A stretch of DNA of 64,000 nucleotides from Planctomycetota bacterium (GTDB taxonomy: Bacteria > Planctomycetota > UBA1135 > GCA-002686595), in assembly GCA_020638835.1 (NCBI GenBank), contig JACKHV010000002.1, positions 558,001 to 622,000 on the forward strand, in the 5' to 3' direction. Positions 54,455 through 63,002 of this stretch are shown one piece after another. Under the pieces are notes generated by a model that worked only from the letters and a program-made list of their open reading frames with translations, was not told the DNA's origin and searched no databases. The position numbers and the translations under genes are program-made. Within the stretch, counting starts at the first letter, position 1, and each line of letters starts with the position of its first letter.

Positions 54455-54500
54455 GCGACGCGGCCCCCGGCGACGAGCTCGCCGGGGGCCGCGTCGCTTT
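54455..54500 (+). terminator. Strong rho-independent-type terminator
   Basis: A perfect 19-bp stem (54455-54473 with 54479-54497), a 5-nt loop and a TTT tail lie 30 nt after the HAD gene stop. Confidence 0.88.
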
Positions 54501-54659
54501 CAGGAAGTCGCATTGCATTCGAAGGGGCCTGGAGCGTCTCGTCCGGGGGACTCCGCGGCCTACCGAACGCACTTCTTGGGGAATTCGCGTTCGATTTCGC
54601 ACTTCAGGGCGCTGCATAGGGATCCCCTTCCGATCCACCAGCTCGAGCCCGGAGACCCC

Positions 54660-55109
54660 ATGCAACCCGTTGGAGAACTGCTCCCCGAGGACGAACCTCT
54701 GACCCTGCCCCCCCGTACGAGCGTCTTCGACGCCTGCGTGCACATGCGCGACTCCCGGGTGGGCGCGGTCTTGATCCAGGACGGGGGCGGCCTCCCGATG
54801 GGCGTCTTCACCGAGCGCGACCTGATGACCCGGGTCGTCGCCGCCGAGCGCGACCCGAAGGCCACGACCCTCGAGGAAGTCATGACGCGCGACCTCTACT
54901 TCGCGCGCGCCGACTTGCCGAGTTCGCAGGTGCGCCGCGAGATGCAGCGCCGCCACATCCGGCACGCGCCGGTCGTGGACGAGAAGGACAGGGTGATCGC
55001 GATGCTCAGCCTCCGCGACCTGCTGCGCGCGGACCTGCACGAGACCCGCAACGAGGTCAAGGCGATCACGCAGTACATCCAGGGCGGCTTCGAAGGCCCG
55101 CAGGCCTGA
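54660..55109 (+). CDS. Two-CBS-domain protein
   Basis: The 149-residue protein is a pair of CBS motifs. The first (about residues 8-62) has SVFDACVHMRDSRVGAVLIQDGGGLPMGVFTERDLMTRVV; the second (about 74-130) has EEVMTRDLYFARADLPSSQVRREMQRRHIRHAPVVDEKDRVIAMLSLRDLL. Paired CBS domains bind adenosyl nucleotides and regulate partner proteins. Here there is no fused effector. It stands alone after a terminator, with 234 nt upstream where I see no other gene. Confidence 0.9.
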   Translation: MQPVGELLPEDEPLTLPPRTSVFDACVHMRDSRVGAVLIQDGGGLPMGVFTERDLMTRVVAAERDPKATTLEEVMTRDLYFARADLPSSQVRREMQRRHIRHAPVVDEKDRVIAMLSLRDLLRADLHETRNEVKAITQYIQGGFEGPQA

Positions 55110-55125
55110 GCGCGCGCCGAGCGAT

Positions 55126-56463
55126 TCAGCGCACGCTCGGCCGCATCTCGACCGGGCCCGTGTGGTACTTCAGGCGTCCGCTCGCGTCGACGTGGATCGT
55201 GCCGCCGGGCTGGATCCAGGTGTCGAAGCGCTGGCCGAGGATCTGAGCGGGCTGCGTCGCGTCGGTGGGGAGCGCCGCGGTCCAGGTGCCGTCCGGGAGC
55301 GACTCGACGCGCAGGTCGGCGTGGGGCCGATAGCGCAGCGGTCCGGTTTGGACGACCTGCGGGGCGGCGGGCGCCGGCAGCGGAGGGGTGACCGGGACGG
55401 GCTCCACAGGCGCCTCCGGCTCGCTCACCGGCGTCTCCGGCAGCGGGATGGGCTCCGGCTCGGCGGCCGGCACTGCGGCCTCGGGCTGGAGGGCCTCGGG
55501 CTGGAGGGCCTCGGGCTGGAGGGCCTCGGGCTGGAAGGCCTCGGGCTGGAGGGGCGCCGCGCTGGCCGGCTCGAGCACCGGGGCGGGTTCCTCGATGGGA
55601 GTGGCGAGTTCGACGGGCGCCTGGACGGGCTCGGGAAGCGGCTCGGTCGCAGCCTGCGGGATCGCAACGCTGGTCTCCGGCGCGGGCTCGCGCGGCTCGG
55701 TGCTCCGTTCGGGCGGCTGGACGGCCTCCGGTGCGCTCCAGGGCCACTCGACGCGAGTCCAGGGCTCGTCCGGCTCGTCGCTCGCGGGTCCGAAGGGCCA
55801 CGCCGTGTCCGTCCACGCCGGCCCCGCGCCCAGGTCGGGACGTCCGGGGATGCCGTGGACGCCCCAGGGCCACTCGTAGCTCTCCCACGCGGGCGCCGAG
55901 ACCGAGCGGTCGGGCGCCGTGGTGAGGGGCGGCGGGCTGGCGAGGCGCGCCGACTGCCCGGCCTTCAAGTAGGCCGGCGGACGCGCCGGACCATGTTCGC
56001 CGAACCAGCGGATGCGCAGGTCCTCGCCGGCGTCGTGCACGACGCACGTGCCGCCGTCGGCGAGCGATCGCAGGTGATAGGCGCCCGAGCGGAAGTCGAC
56101 TTGCCACCCCATGGGCAGCTCGAGCCGCGCGACGCCCCGGCGCACCTCGGCCTCGAGCGAGGCGACGTCGACGACGCGCCAGTCGAGCTCGCCGCCGGTC
56201 GTCTCCCCGCTCCACTCGAAGGCCGCCGGCCCCTCGAAGCGCAGAGTTGCGAGACCGCGCCAGGTGACGAAGACCACCGACCCCGCCGTGACCTCGAGGT
56301 GCGCCGCGCCCCGCGCGACACTCGCCGGGTCCACGTTGGTGAGCTGCACCGTCCCCTCCTCGGCCACGAGCCGGGCGCGACCGTGCTTCACCTCGACCAA
56401 GGCGGGTTGGTCGGGGATCACGGCCGCCTGCGGCAGGACGGCGAGAACGTAGGGAGTCAGCAT
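55126..56463 (-). CDS. FecR-like protein with pentapeptide-repeat linker
   Basis: The 445-residue product starts at ATG 56463 with a short hydrophobic leader. Residues about 25-190 are beta-rich in the manner of FecR-type domains (LVEVKHGRARLVAEEGTVQL, LEVTAGSVVFVTWRGLATLRFEG). A Pro/Glu-rich middle (about 195-385) includes five copies of LQPEA or a variant, encoded by a 15-bp tandem repeat. The C-terminal domain (about 385-445) is small. Export is possible but the signal is weak. No partner sigma or receptor gene is adjacent, so this is not a typical FecIR set. Confidence 0.55.
   Translation of the reverse strand: MLTPYVLAVLPQAAVIPDQPALVEVKHGRARLVAEEGTVQLTNVDPASVARGAAHLEVTAGSVVFVTWRGLATLRFEGPAAFEWSGETTGGELDWRVVDVASLEAEVRRGVARLELPMGWQVDFRSGAYHLRSLADGGTCVVHDAGEDLRIRWFGEHGPARPPAYLKAGQSARLASPPPLTTAPDRSVSAPAWESYEWPWGVHGIPGRPDLGAGPAWTDTAWPFGPASDEPDEPWTRVEWPWSAPEAVQPPERSTEPREPAPETSVAIPQAATEPLPEPVQAPVELATPIEEPAPVLEPASAAPLQPEAFQPEALQPEALQPEALQPEAAVPAAEPEPIPLPETPVSEPEAPVEPVPVTPPLPAPAAPQVVQTGPLRYRPHADLRVESLPDGTWTAALPTDATQPAQILGQRFDTWIQPGGTIHVDASGRLKYHTGPVEMRPSVR
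55478..55552. repeat. 15-bp coding tandem repeat, 5 copies
   Basis: GCCTCGGGCTGGAGG is repeated five times without gaps; copy 4 has one A change. On the minus strand it encodes LQPEA units in the protein at 55126-56463. Confidence 0.9.
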
Positions 56464-56536
56464 GGGGAAGGCGGAGGGGGTGCCCCCGTTATCGGCTCCC
56501 GGCCCCCCGAAATGACCCCCAACCACGAAAACGGAA

Positions 56537-56729
56537 CTGACTGGGTTCCGTGTGGTCGGCCTCCCGAGGCGACAGACGCAGGTCCCCCGCCCACCCGAGC
56601 CTCGGCGCCGGGCCTCGGGGGCGACGGCCGGGCGCAGGGGGTCCGCACGCCCCCCGCGTCCTCCAAGTCCGCATCCTGCAGGGGCTTGCCGGGCTCCGCC
56701 GGCGGCGGAGCAACACGGAACCCAGTCAG
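56537..56729. repeat. MITE-like element with 17-bp perfect terminal inverted repeats
   Basis: Positions 56537-56553 are the exact reverse complement of 56713-56729, bounding 193 bp between two minus-strand genes. The inside is GC-rich and holds no credible gene. No target-site duplication was detected by eye. It may be a small non-autonomous mobile element or a large hairpin terminator. Confidence 0.5.
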
Positions 56730-56733
56730 CTCC

Positions 56734-57864
56734 CTAGCGAGCGAGCTGGCGGCGGAGGAAGCCGGCGCGCAGCTGGTCGCGCGTGGAGGCTTCGAGCGGT
56801 TCCTGCCGCAACGGGTCTTGGTTGAGCGCCTGCACGTGCCCCTGCTGCACCTGGACGCGCAGCAGGTTGAGCACCTCGAGATCACCCTGGTCGAACAACC
56901 CGAGGTGCATGCCGAGCCGCAGGTTCGAGAGGTGCGCGAGCGCGCCGTCGGTGGCCATCGAGCGGGCGGTGCGCAGCAGGCCGTGCGAGCGCGCGACGCG
57001 GTCGGCGAGGGCCGTGCGTTGGTCGGCGAAGAGCGCGTCGCGCACGGTGCGTTCGAAGCCGACGATGACCGGCACGAGTGCGCGCAGGTCGTCGATCAGC
57101 TGCGACTCGGTGCGACCGAGCGTGACCTGGTTGGAGATCTGGTAGAAGTCCCCCGCTGCGCGGCTGCCCTCGCCGTAGAGGCCGCGCACGGCGAGCCCGG
57201 TGCGTTGTGCCGCGGTGAAGACCTTCTCGAGCTCGGACCGCACGAGGCTCAGCGCGGGCAGGTGCAGCATCACGGACGCGCGCAGTCCGGTGCCGACGTT
57301 CGTCGGGCAGCCGGTGAGGTAGCCGAGCTTCTTGCTGTGCGCGAAGGCGAGCCCGCATTCCAGCGTGCGGTCGAGCGACGACGCGCACTCCCAAGCCGCG
57401 TCGAGGTCGAGGCCCGGCGCCATCGCCTGGATGCGCAGGTGGTCTTCCTCGTTGATCATCACCGACACGCGCTCGTCGGCGCCGAAGGCCACGGCGCGTC
57501 CCGGTCGCGTGTTCGTGCCCTCTTCGATCGGCGCGAGGTCACGGCTGATCAGGTGCCGTTCGCGCAGCAGCAAGCGCAGGATCGGAGAGGCGTCCTCCAT
57601 CGGCACGAAGACCGTCTCGCCGCCGAGCTCCGCATCGACGAGGCGGTCGCGCGCAGCGTCGCGCAGGGCCAGCGCGCGGTCGGCCTGCAAGCGCGTGACG
57701 AAGGGGAATCCCTCGACGTTGCGCGCCAGACGGACGCGGCTCGAGACGACCACGTCGGGATCGGGGCCGAGTGGGCGCAGCCAGAAGCAGGCGCGCTGGG
57801 CGAAGCTGGGGAGGTCTTGGAGAAGCTGGGACACGGCAGTGCACGGGACGTCGCCCGGGAGCAT
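56734..57864 (-). CDS. mcsB: McsB-like protein arginine kinase
   Basis: The 376-residue protein is an ATP:guanido phosphotransferase. It has the N-terminal part with DVVVSSRVRLARNVEGFPF, and the catalytic Cys186 in TGCPTNVGTGLRASVMLHLP. It also has the QVTLGRTE and DGALAHLSNLRLGMHLGLFDQ regions. This is the short bacterial form that phosphorylates protein arginines and marks proteins for ClpCP. No mcsA, ctsR or clpC is in the window, so the usual operon is absent. I prefer ATG 57864; a TTG at 57879 is possible. A MITE-like repeat lies just downstream. Confidence 0.87.
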   Translation of the reverse strand: MLPGDVPCTAVSQLLQDLPSFAQRACFWLRPLGPDPDVVVSSRVRLARNVEGFPFVTRLQADRALALRDAARDRLVDAELGGETVFVPMEDASPILRLLLRERHLISRDLAPIEEGTNTRPGRAVAFGADERVSVMINEEDHLRIQAMAPGLDLDAAWECASSLDRTLECGLAFAHSKKLGYLTGCPTNVGTGLRASVMLHLPALSLVRSELEKVFTAAQRTGLAVRGLYGEGSRAAGDFYQISNQVTLGRTESQLIDDLRALVPVIVGFERTVRDALFADQRTALADRVARSHGLLRTARSMATDGALAHLSNLRLGMHLGLFDQGDLEVLNLLRVQVQQGHVQALNQDPLRQEPLEASTRDQLRAGFLRRQLAR

Positions 57865-57992
57865 ACGACCCCGGCGCAACTCTTCCTAGCCACGAAGGAG
57901 ACGGCGGATGCCCGCTCGGCTCATGATCCTGAGCTCGGAACTGCTGGTGCTTGCTCCCCCCCCGGGCCGCCTGCCATCCTGCCCCGCCCCTC

Positions 57993-59795
57993 ATGGAGTT
58001 CGAACCCGCCCACATCGTGCTGGCCACCCTCGCGGTGAGTCTGGTGCTGTTCGTCACCGACGCGCTGCGCTACGACCTGATCGCGCTGTCGGTGGCGGTG
58101 GCGCTCGCGGCCACGCAAGTCCTGAGCCCCGAACAGGCCTTCGCGGGACTCGCTTCGCCCGCGGTGATGCTCGTCGGTTCGATGTACGTCTTCGGCGCGG
58201 CCATGACGCGCTCGGGCCTCGCGGAGACGATCGGTCAACGCTTCCTCTCGAGCGAGTCCGGCGGCGAGGTCGGACTGATCGTGCGCATCGTCGTGATCGC
58301 GGGCCTGCTTTCCTCGGTGCTCTCCAACGCCGGCGTCGTCGCGATCCTGATTCCTGTCTGCTCGAACATCGCGGAGCGGCGACGCATCGCCGTCTCCCGC
58401 TTGATGCTCCCGCTCGCGTACGGATCGCTGCTCGGCGGACTCGTCACGGTCATCGCCACCTCGAAGAACCTCGCGGTGAACGGCGTGCTCGAGCAAGCCG
58501 GAGCGCGCCCCTTCGCGCTGTTCGAGTTCTCGCACTACGGCCTGATCCTGCTCGCCTGCGGCTGCCTCTACTTCCTCGGTCCGGGGCGCTGGCTGCTGCC
58601 CAAGGGCCGCGTGGACGAGAGCCTCAGCGAACACTTCCAGGTTCGCGAGTTCGTCACCGAGGTGCTGATCGAACCCTCCAGTACGCTGATCAACCGCAGC
58701 CTCGCGGACGCGGACTTCTTCGGCAACCAACAGGTCAGCGTGCTCGGCATCGTGCGCCCCGACGCGACCTCGGTGCTCGCGCCCGGTCCGTACAACCGCC
58801 TGCGGCTCGGCGACACCTTGATCCTGCAAGGACCGCCGAACGCCATCGTGGGCCTGCGCGAGCGGCTGGGACTCAAGCAGGTCGAGAGCGCGACGGTCGG
58901 CGATGCGCAGCTGCGCTCGGCCGACGTCCAGCTGGTCGAAGCCGTCATCCCGGCGGGCAGCAGCCTGGTCGGGCAATCGCTCGTGGACGCCGACTTCGTG
59001 CAGCGCACGGGCTTGAACGTGATGGCTCTGTCACAGGCCGGCGCGGTCGAGAACGACAGCTTCAATCGCACGCCGCTCGACGTCGGCGACTCTCTGCTGA
59101 TCCAAGGACACGAGCGCGACATCGAGCGGGCGCGTCGCTCGCGCGAAGTGCTGATCCTCGGTCGCCATGAAGCCGGCAAGCCTGAGCGCACGGCGATCCT
59201 GTCCGTCGCGGTCCTGCTCGTCGTGCTTCTCGTCGGCTTCCTGCACTGGATGCCGCTGTCCGTCGCGGCCGTGGGCGGAGCGATCGTGCTCGTCGTCGCC
59301 GGCGCGGTCCCCGCGAAGGAGGTCTACCGCGTGATCGACTGGCAAACGCTGATGTTGATCGGCGGGATGCTCGCGCTGGGCGAGGCCTTCCAGCGCTCGG
59401 GTCTCGCAGACTCGCTCGCGCGGCGACTCGAGACGCTCATGCCGACCCTCGGCAACGAGTACCTGATGGTCGGCAGCCTGATGCTCGCCACCGCGGCGCT
59501 GACGCAAGTCACGACGCACATCGCCGCCTCCGTGATCATGGCGCCGGTCGCCCTGTCGATCGCCGAGCGCCTCGGCATCGACGATCGCGCCCTCGTCATG
59601 TCGGTGCTCACCGGCGCGAGCCTCGCGTTCATGTCCCCCGTCGCGCACCAGGCGAACGCGATGGTGATGGGTCCGGGCGACTACCGCTACCGCCACTACC
59701 TGCGCGTCGGAACGCCGCTGACCGTGTTCCTGTTCGTCGTCGCGACCGTACTGCTGCCGCTGATGTGGCCGTTCGAGCCGCTCTCGACGCACTAG
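57993..59795 (+). CDS. SLC13-type permease with two RCK-C domains
   Basis: The 600-residue membrane protein has two sets of helices (about residues 5-190 and 410-598). Between them are two TrkA-C/RCK-C ligand domains (about 210-290 and 300-385; EFVTEVLIEPSSTLINRSL and VQLVEAVIPAGSSLVGQSL). The layout is that of bacterial SLC13/DASS anion transporters (sulfate, dicarboxylates). The substrate motif SNAGVVAILIPV near residue 110 corresponds to the SNT region with changes. The ATG at 57993 lacks a ribosome site. It ends 18 nt before the convergent methyltransferase gene. Confidence 0.87.
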   Translation: MEFEPAHIVLATLAVSLVLFVTDALRYDLIALSVAVALAATQVLSPEQAFAGLASPAVMLVGSMYVFGAAMTRSGLAETIGQRFLSSESGGEVGLIVRIVVIAGLLSSVLSNAGVVAILIPVCSNIAERRRIAVSRLMLPLAYGSLLGGLVTVIATSKNLAVNGVLEQAGARPFALFEFSHYGLILLACGCLYFLGPGRWLLPKGRVDESLSEHFQVREFVTEVLIEPSSTLINRSLADADFFGNQQVSVLGIVRPDATSVLAPGPYNRLRLGDTLILQGPPNAIVGLRERLGLKQVESATVGDAQLRSADVQLVEAVIPAGSSLVGQSLVDADFVQRTGLNVMALSQAGAVENDSFNRTPLDVGDSLLIQGHERDIERARRSREVLILGRHEAGKPERTAILSVAVLLVVLLVGFLHWMPLSVAAVGGAIVLVVAGAVPAKEVYRVIDWQTLMLIGGMLALGEAFQRSGLADSLARRLETLMPTLGNEYLMVGSLMLATAALTQVTTHIAASVIMAPVALSIAERLGIDDRALVMSVLTGASLAFMSPVAHQANAMVMGPGDYRYRHYLRVGTPLTVFLFVVATVLLPLMWPFEPLSTH

Positions 59796-59813
59796 TGCGC
59801 CGCAGCGCCGCGC

Positions 59814-61685
59814 TCAGTCGGATTCGCGCTTCGGCTTGATCGCGCGCAGCAGGCTGCGCCAGCGGTCGTTCAGTTCTTCACGCAACGCCGCCATCTCGCG
59901 CCGCTCCGACTCGAGGCTCTCCTGCGCTTCCTGCAGATGCTTCGTCAGCGCGGAGACGGCGGCGTCGTGGCGCTCGATCTCGGCGCGCAGCTGGGTCTCG
60001 CGCGCTTCGCGGTTGGCGAGCGACTCCTCGAGTTCCTCGCGGAGCTGGTTCAGCACGGCGTGGTGCTGGTTCAGGTCGTCCTCGAGCTGCGCGGCGTCGG
60101 AGCGCTTGCGCTGGTAGAGTTCTTCCTGCTCGCGCATCAGTTCCTGATGCATCTCGAGCCCGGCGTGCGTGCTCTGTTCGCGAGTTCGACGCAGCTCGCG
60201 CTCCTCGCGCAGCATGCCGACGAGGCGCGAGACTTCCTTCGCGAATTCGTCGCGTTCCGTCTCGAGTGCCGCCGAGTGCAGCTTGTGCGCCTCCAAGTCG
60301 CGGGAGAGGACCTCGCGCACGTGGCCCCCCTCGGCTCGTTCGCGCGTGAGCTCGGCGTCCAGCGCCGCGAGCGCGACGTCCTTGTCGGCGACGATACTCT
60401 CGAGCTCGCCGACGACGTGTTGCAGCTCGCCGCGCAACCGGGAGAGTTCGGCGAGGCTGGTCGCGTGGTGTTCGAGCTCGGAGCGCAGGTGTTGGCGCTC
60501 CGCTGCGCCGGCGGCCCGCTCGCGCGCCAGCTCGCCCTCGAGCGCCGAGATGCCGCCCGACTTCGCCTCGACCTCGACGCGCAGCGAGTCGATCGTCTTC
60601 TTGTGCTCCGCGAGGTCCGCGTTCAGCGTCTTGATCGTCGCCGCGTGCTCCGCGAGGTCGGCCTTCAGAACGGCTGTCGAATCCTCCGCGGCGCCCTGCG
60701 TCGCGTCGACGCGCGCCTTCAGGTCCGCGAGCCCGGCGTCCTTCGCCTCGATCACGCGGTCGCGCTCGGCCAGCTCGCGGCGCACGTCCGCGAGGCTTGC
60801 TTCGTGTTCCGCCAAGTCCTTCTCGAGGTCGCGGTTGACCCTCTCGAGTCGGTCCCACTCCGCGCGCACGACGTCGCGCTGCGAGTCGAACGCCAGCAGC
60901 TCGCGCACCAGGTTGTCGACGGGCTTCAGGCTGCCCTTCGGCGCGACGGGCGGACCGAGCAGGTCCTCGGGCTTGGGCAGCGCCGCCTTCCCGAAGGCCG
61001 CGACGACGGCGTGACGGTAGACCGTCTTCGCGTGGTCGGAGGCGTAGAGCGCTTCGTTGTAGAACTGGTGGAAACCCGACGCGATGCCGCGCAGCGCCGC
61101 GTCGCGGTCCATGTACAGCGACAGGCACATCAGCCCGAGCCAGCGGTCGAGCCGCGCGTGGCCGATCGAGCGCACGCGCGCGCCCGCTGCGCGCAGACGC
61201 GACTCGGTCTCCTTGCGGTCGGGCAACCCGTGATCGCGGTGTTCCTGCAGGTAGCGGTGCTTCTCCCCGAGCTTCTCGTGGATGAACTCCTGCAACAGCT
61301 CTTCCGAGCGCGCGACTTCCTCGGTGTGGTACGGGCCCGCGATGACGACCCAGCGTCGCGCCACGCGCGCGCACTCGTCGACGAAGGCGTCGCGCAGCGG
61401 CGGCGGCACGTGTTCGAGCGTGTCGAAGCACACGACCGCGTCGAAGGCGCCGTCCTGGAACGGGAGCTGCGCGCCCGATCCGATCACCAACCCGGTTTCG
61501 TCGGACTCCTCGACGTCGACCAGCTCGACGCGGTCCTCGGGCATGAAGCGACGCAGCAACGCAGTCCGCCCGCCGACGTCGAGCACCTCGAGGCGCTCGC
61601 CCTCCGGCCGAACGTTCTCCAGCACGTCCGCCACCAAGCGGTAGCGTTGGTACTGGTCGAAGGGCATCCGCGTCGTGTCGTCCAT
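59814..61685 (-). CDS. SAM methyltransferase with long C-terminal coiled coil (possible chain-length ruler)
   Basis: The 623-residue protein has a class I methyltransferase domain (about residues 10-220), with motif I LEVLDVGGR (33-40) and AVVCFDTLEHV (about 87-95), then a small domain to about 265. From about 265 to 615 it is almost one continuous coiled coil. Its ATG overlaps the Wzt stop by one base. The combination resembles WbdD of E. coli O9a, which caps the O antigen and fixes its length by its coiled coil, but no kinase domain is visible here. That function is inference. Confidence 0.75.
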   Translation of the reverse strand: MDDTTRMPFDQYQRYRLVADVLENVRPEGERLEVLDVGGRTALLRRFMPEDRVELVDVEESDETGLVIGSGAQLPFQDGAFDAVVCFDTLEHVPPPLRDAFVDECARVARRWVVIAGPYHTEEVARSEELLQEFIHEKLGEKHRYLQEHRDHGLPDRKETESRLRAAGARVRSIGHARLDRWLGLMCLSLYMDRDAALRGIASGFHQFYNEALYASDHAKTVYRHAVVAAFGKAALPKPEDLLGPPVAPKGSLKPVDNLVRELLAFDSQRDVVRAEWDRLERVNRDLEKDLAEHEASLADVRRELAERDRVIEAKDAGLADLKARVDATQGAAEDSTAVLKADLAEHAATIKTLNADLAEHKKTIDSLRVEVEAKSGGISALEGELARERAAGAAERQHLRSELEHHATSLAELSRLRGELQHVVGELESIVADKDVALAALDAELTRERAEGGHVREVLSRDLEAHKLHSAALETERDEFAKEVSRLVGMLREERELRRTREQSTHAGLEMHQELMREQEELYQRKRSDAAQLEDDLNQHHAVLNQLREELEESLANREARETQLRAEIERHDAAVSALTKHLQEAQESLESERREMAALREELNDRWRSLLRAIKPKRESD

Positions 61686-63001
61686 CAGCGGCGCGACTCC
61701 CGCACTTCGGTCGGGCCGCCGCCGGCGCGCCGCGAGACCTGCCAGAGCGTGGGAAGGTAGAGTAGTCCGTGCTGGTGGTGCAGCGCGTCGATGACTTCGA
61801 AGGTCAGGACGTGCTCGCGGTGGTCGATCGCGGTCGGCGCCGCCTTCGAGTGGTCGTAGACGAAGCTGGTCAGGTAGTACTGACCTTGCAGCAGCGGCAT
61901 GCTGTCGAAGCTCATCTCGACCTCCCCCTCCTCTCCGGCCTTCACGTCGAGGAGCTCGATCGGGTCGTGGCGCCACTCGTGGTTCGAGCCGTTCACGTAG
62001 GTGCCGTCGGAGCGGTAGATGCCGAGCCCGAAGACCGGCCGCTTGGCCGCCGCGTGAGCCTTCCACGTCAAGCGCACGCGAAAGGGCTCGTCGGTCCGGA
62101 AGACGTGGCTCTTGGATCCGTCGGCGGCGATCATCTGCGTGTCGACGACCTCGATCTCGCCGGAGCCCCAGCGCGGATACTCGCTGGTGCCGCGGTGCAG
62201 CGCGGAGAGGCGCTCGTTGCCGCGTTCGTGCGCGCGCTTCAGGTACTGGTCGGATACTTTCTCGGCGGTGCCCTGTTCGAGCACCTCGCCCTTGTCCATC
62301 AGGACGACCCACTGGCACATCGACTTCACGGCGCCCATGTCGTGGCTGACGAATACGATCGTCTTGCCCTGCTCGCGGAACTCGTTCAGGCGGTTCGTGC
62401 ACTTGCCCTTGAAGTGCTCGTCGCCGACCGACAGCGCTTCGTCGATGATGAAGATGTCGGGGTCGACCGAGGCCGCGACGGAGAAGCCGAGGCGCACGTA
62501 CATGCCCGAGCTGTAGGTCTTGACGGGCCGCTCGATGAAGTCACCGAGCTCGCTGAAGTCGACGATCGACTGGTAGCGCCGGTCGATCTCCTCCTCGTTC
62601 ATGCCGAGGATCGAGCAGTTCAGGTAGATGTTCTCGCGTCCGGAGAACTCGGGGTGGAAGCCCGCGCCGAGCTCGAGCAGCGACGCGACGCGCCCCTGCA
62701 CCTCCACGGTCCCGGTGGTCGGCTTGGTGATGCCGGTCAAGAGCTTGAGCAGCGTCGACTTGCCCGCGCCGTTCTCGCCGATGATGCCGACGGTCGAGCC
62801 GTGCGGGATGTCGAGGTAGACGTTGCGGACGGCCCAGAACTCCTGGTAGCGCGGGCCGCCGAGGCGCATCACGTCCCACAGCCGGTGGATCGGCTTGGCG
62901 TACATCTGATACGCCTTCGAGAGGTCCTGGCAGTGGATGGCGCTGGTGCTCGCGCCGGTGCTGTGCGACTCGACCCGGGCTCTTTCGGTGGCGTTCGACA
63001 T
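61685..63001 (-). CDS. wzt: ABC transporter ATPase Wzt with C-terminal carbohydrate-binding domain
   Basis: The 438-residue protein is the ATPase of a polysaccharide exporter. Walker A is GENGAGKST (residues 75-83), the signature is SSGMYVRLGFS (about 167-177), and Walker B is IFIIDEAL. The motif GAGFHPEFSGRENIYLN is characteristic of Wzt/TagH-type exporters. The region from about 255 to 438 forms the extra Wzt C-terminal domain (beta-sandwich, HVFRTDEPFRVRLTW) known to recognise the capped end of O antigens. It is separated from wzm by one base and coupled to the methyltransferase gene. Confidence 0.92.
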   Translation of the reverse strand: MSNATERARVESHSTGASTSAIHCQDLSKAYQMYAKPIHRLWDVMRLGGPRYQEFWAVRNVYLDIPHGSTVGIIGENGAGKSTLLKLLTGITKPTTGTVEVQGRVASLLELGAGFHPEFSGRENIYLNCSILGMNEEEIDRRYQSIVDFSELGDFIERPVKTYSSGMYVRLGFSVAASVDPDIFIIDEALSVGDEHFKGKCTNRLNEFREQGKTIVFVSHDMGAVKSMCQWVVLMDKGEVLEQGTAEKVSDQYLKRAHERGNERLSALHRGTSEYPRWGSGEIEVVDTQMIAADGSKSHVFRTDEPFRVRLTWKAHAAAKRPVFGLGIYRSDGTYVNGSNHEWRHDPIELLDVKAGEEGEVEMSFDSMPLLQGQYYLTSFVYDHSKAAPTAIDHREHVLTFEVIDALHHQHGLLYLPTLWQVSRRAGGGPTEVRESRR

Positions 63002-63002
63002 C

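Noticed and set aside
53712..55040. Upstream extension of the glycosyltransferase frame through the HAD and CBS genes
   Set aside because: It is antisense to two genes with clear domains and contains a strong terminator; GT4 homology begins only near 53640.
61686..62402. N-terminal extension of the methyltransferase frame into the wzt gene
   Set aside because: The extension is Arg-rich low-complexity sequence antiphase to wzt. The ATG at 61685 overlapping the wzt stop is the natural start.
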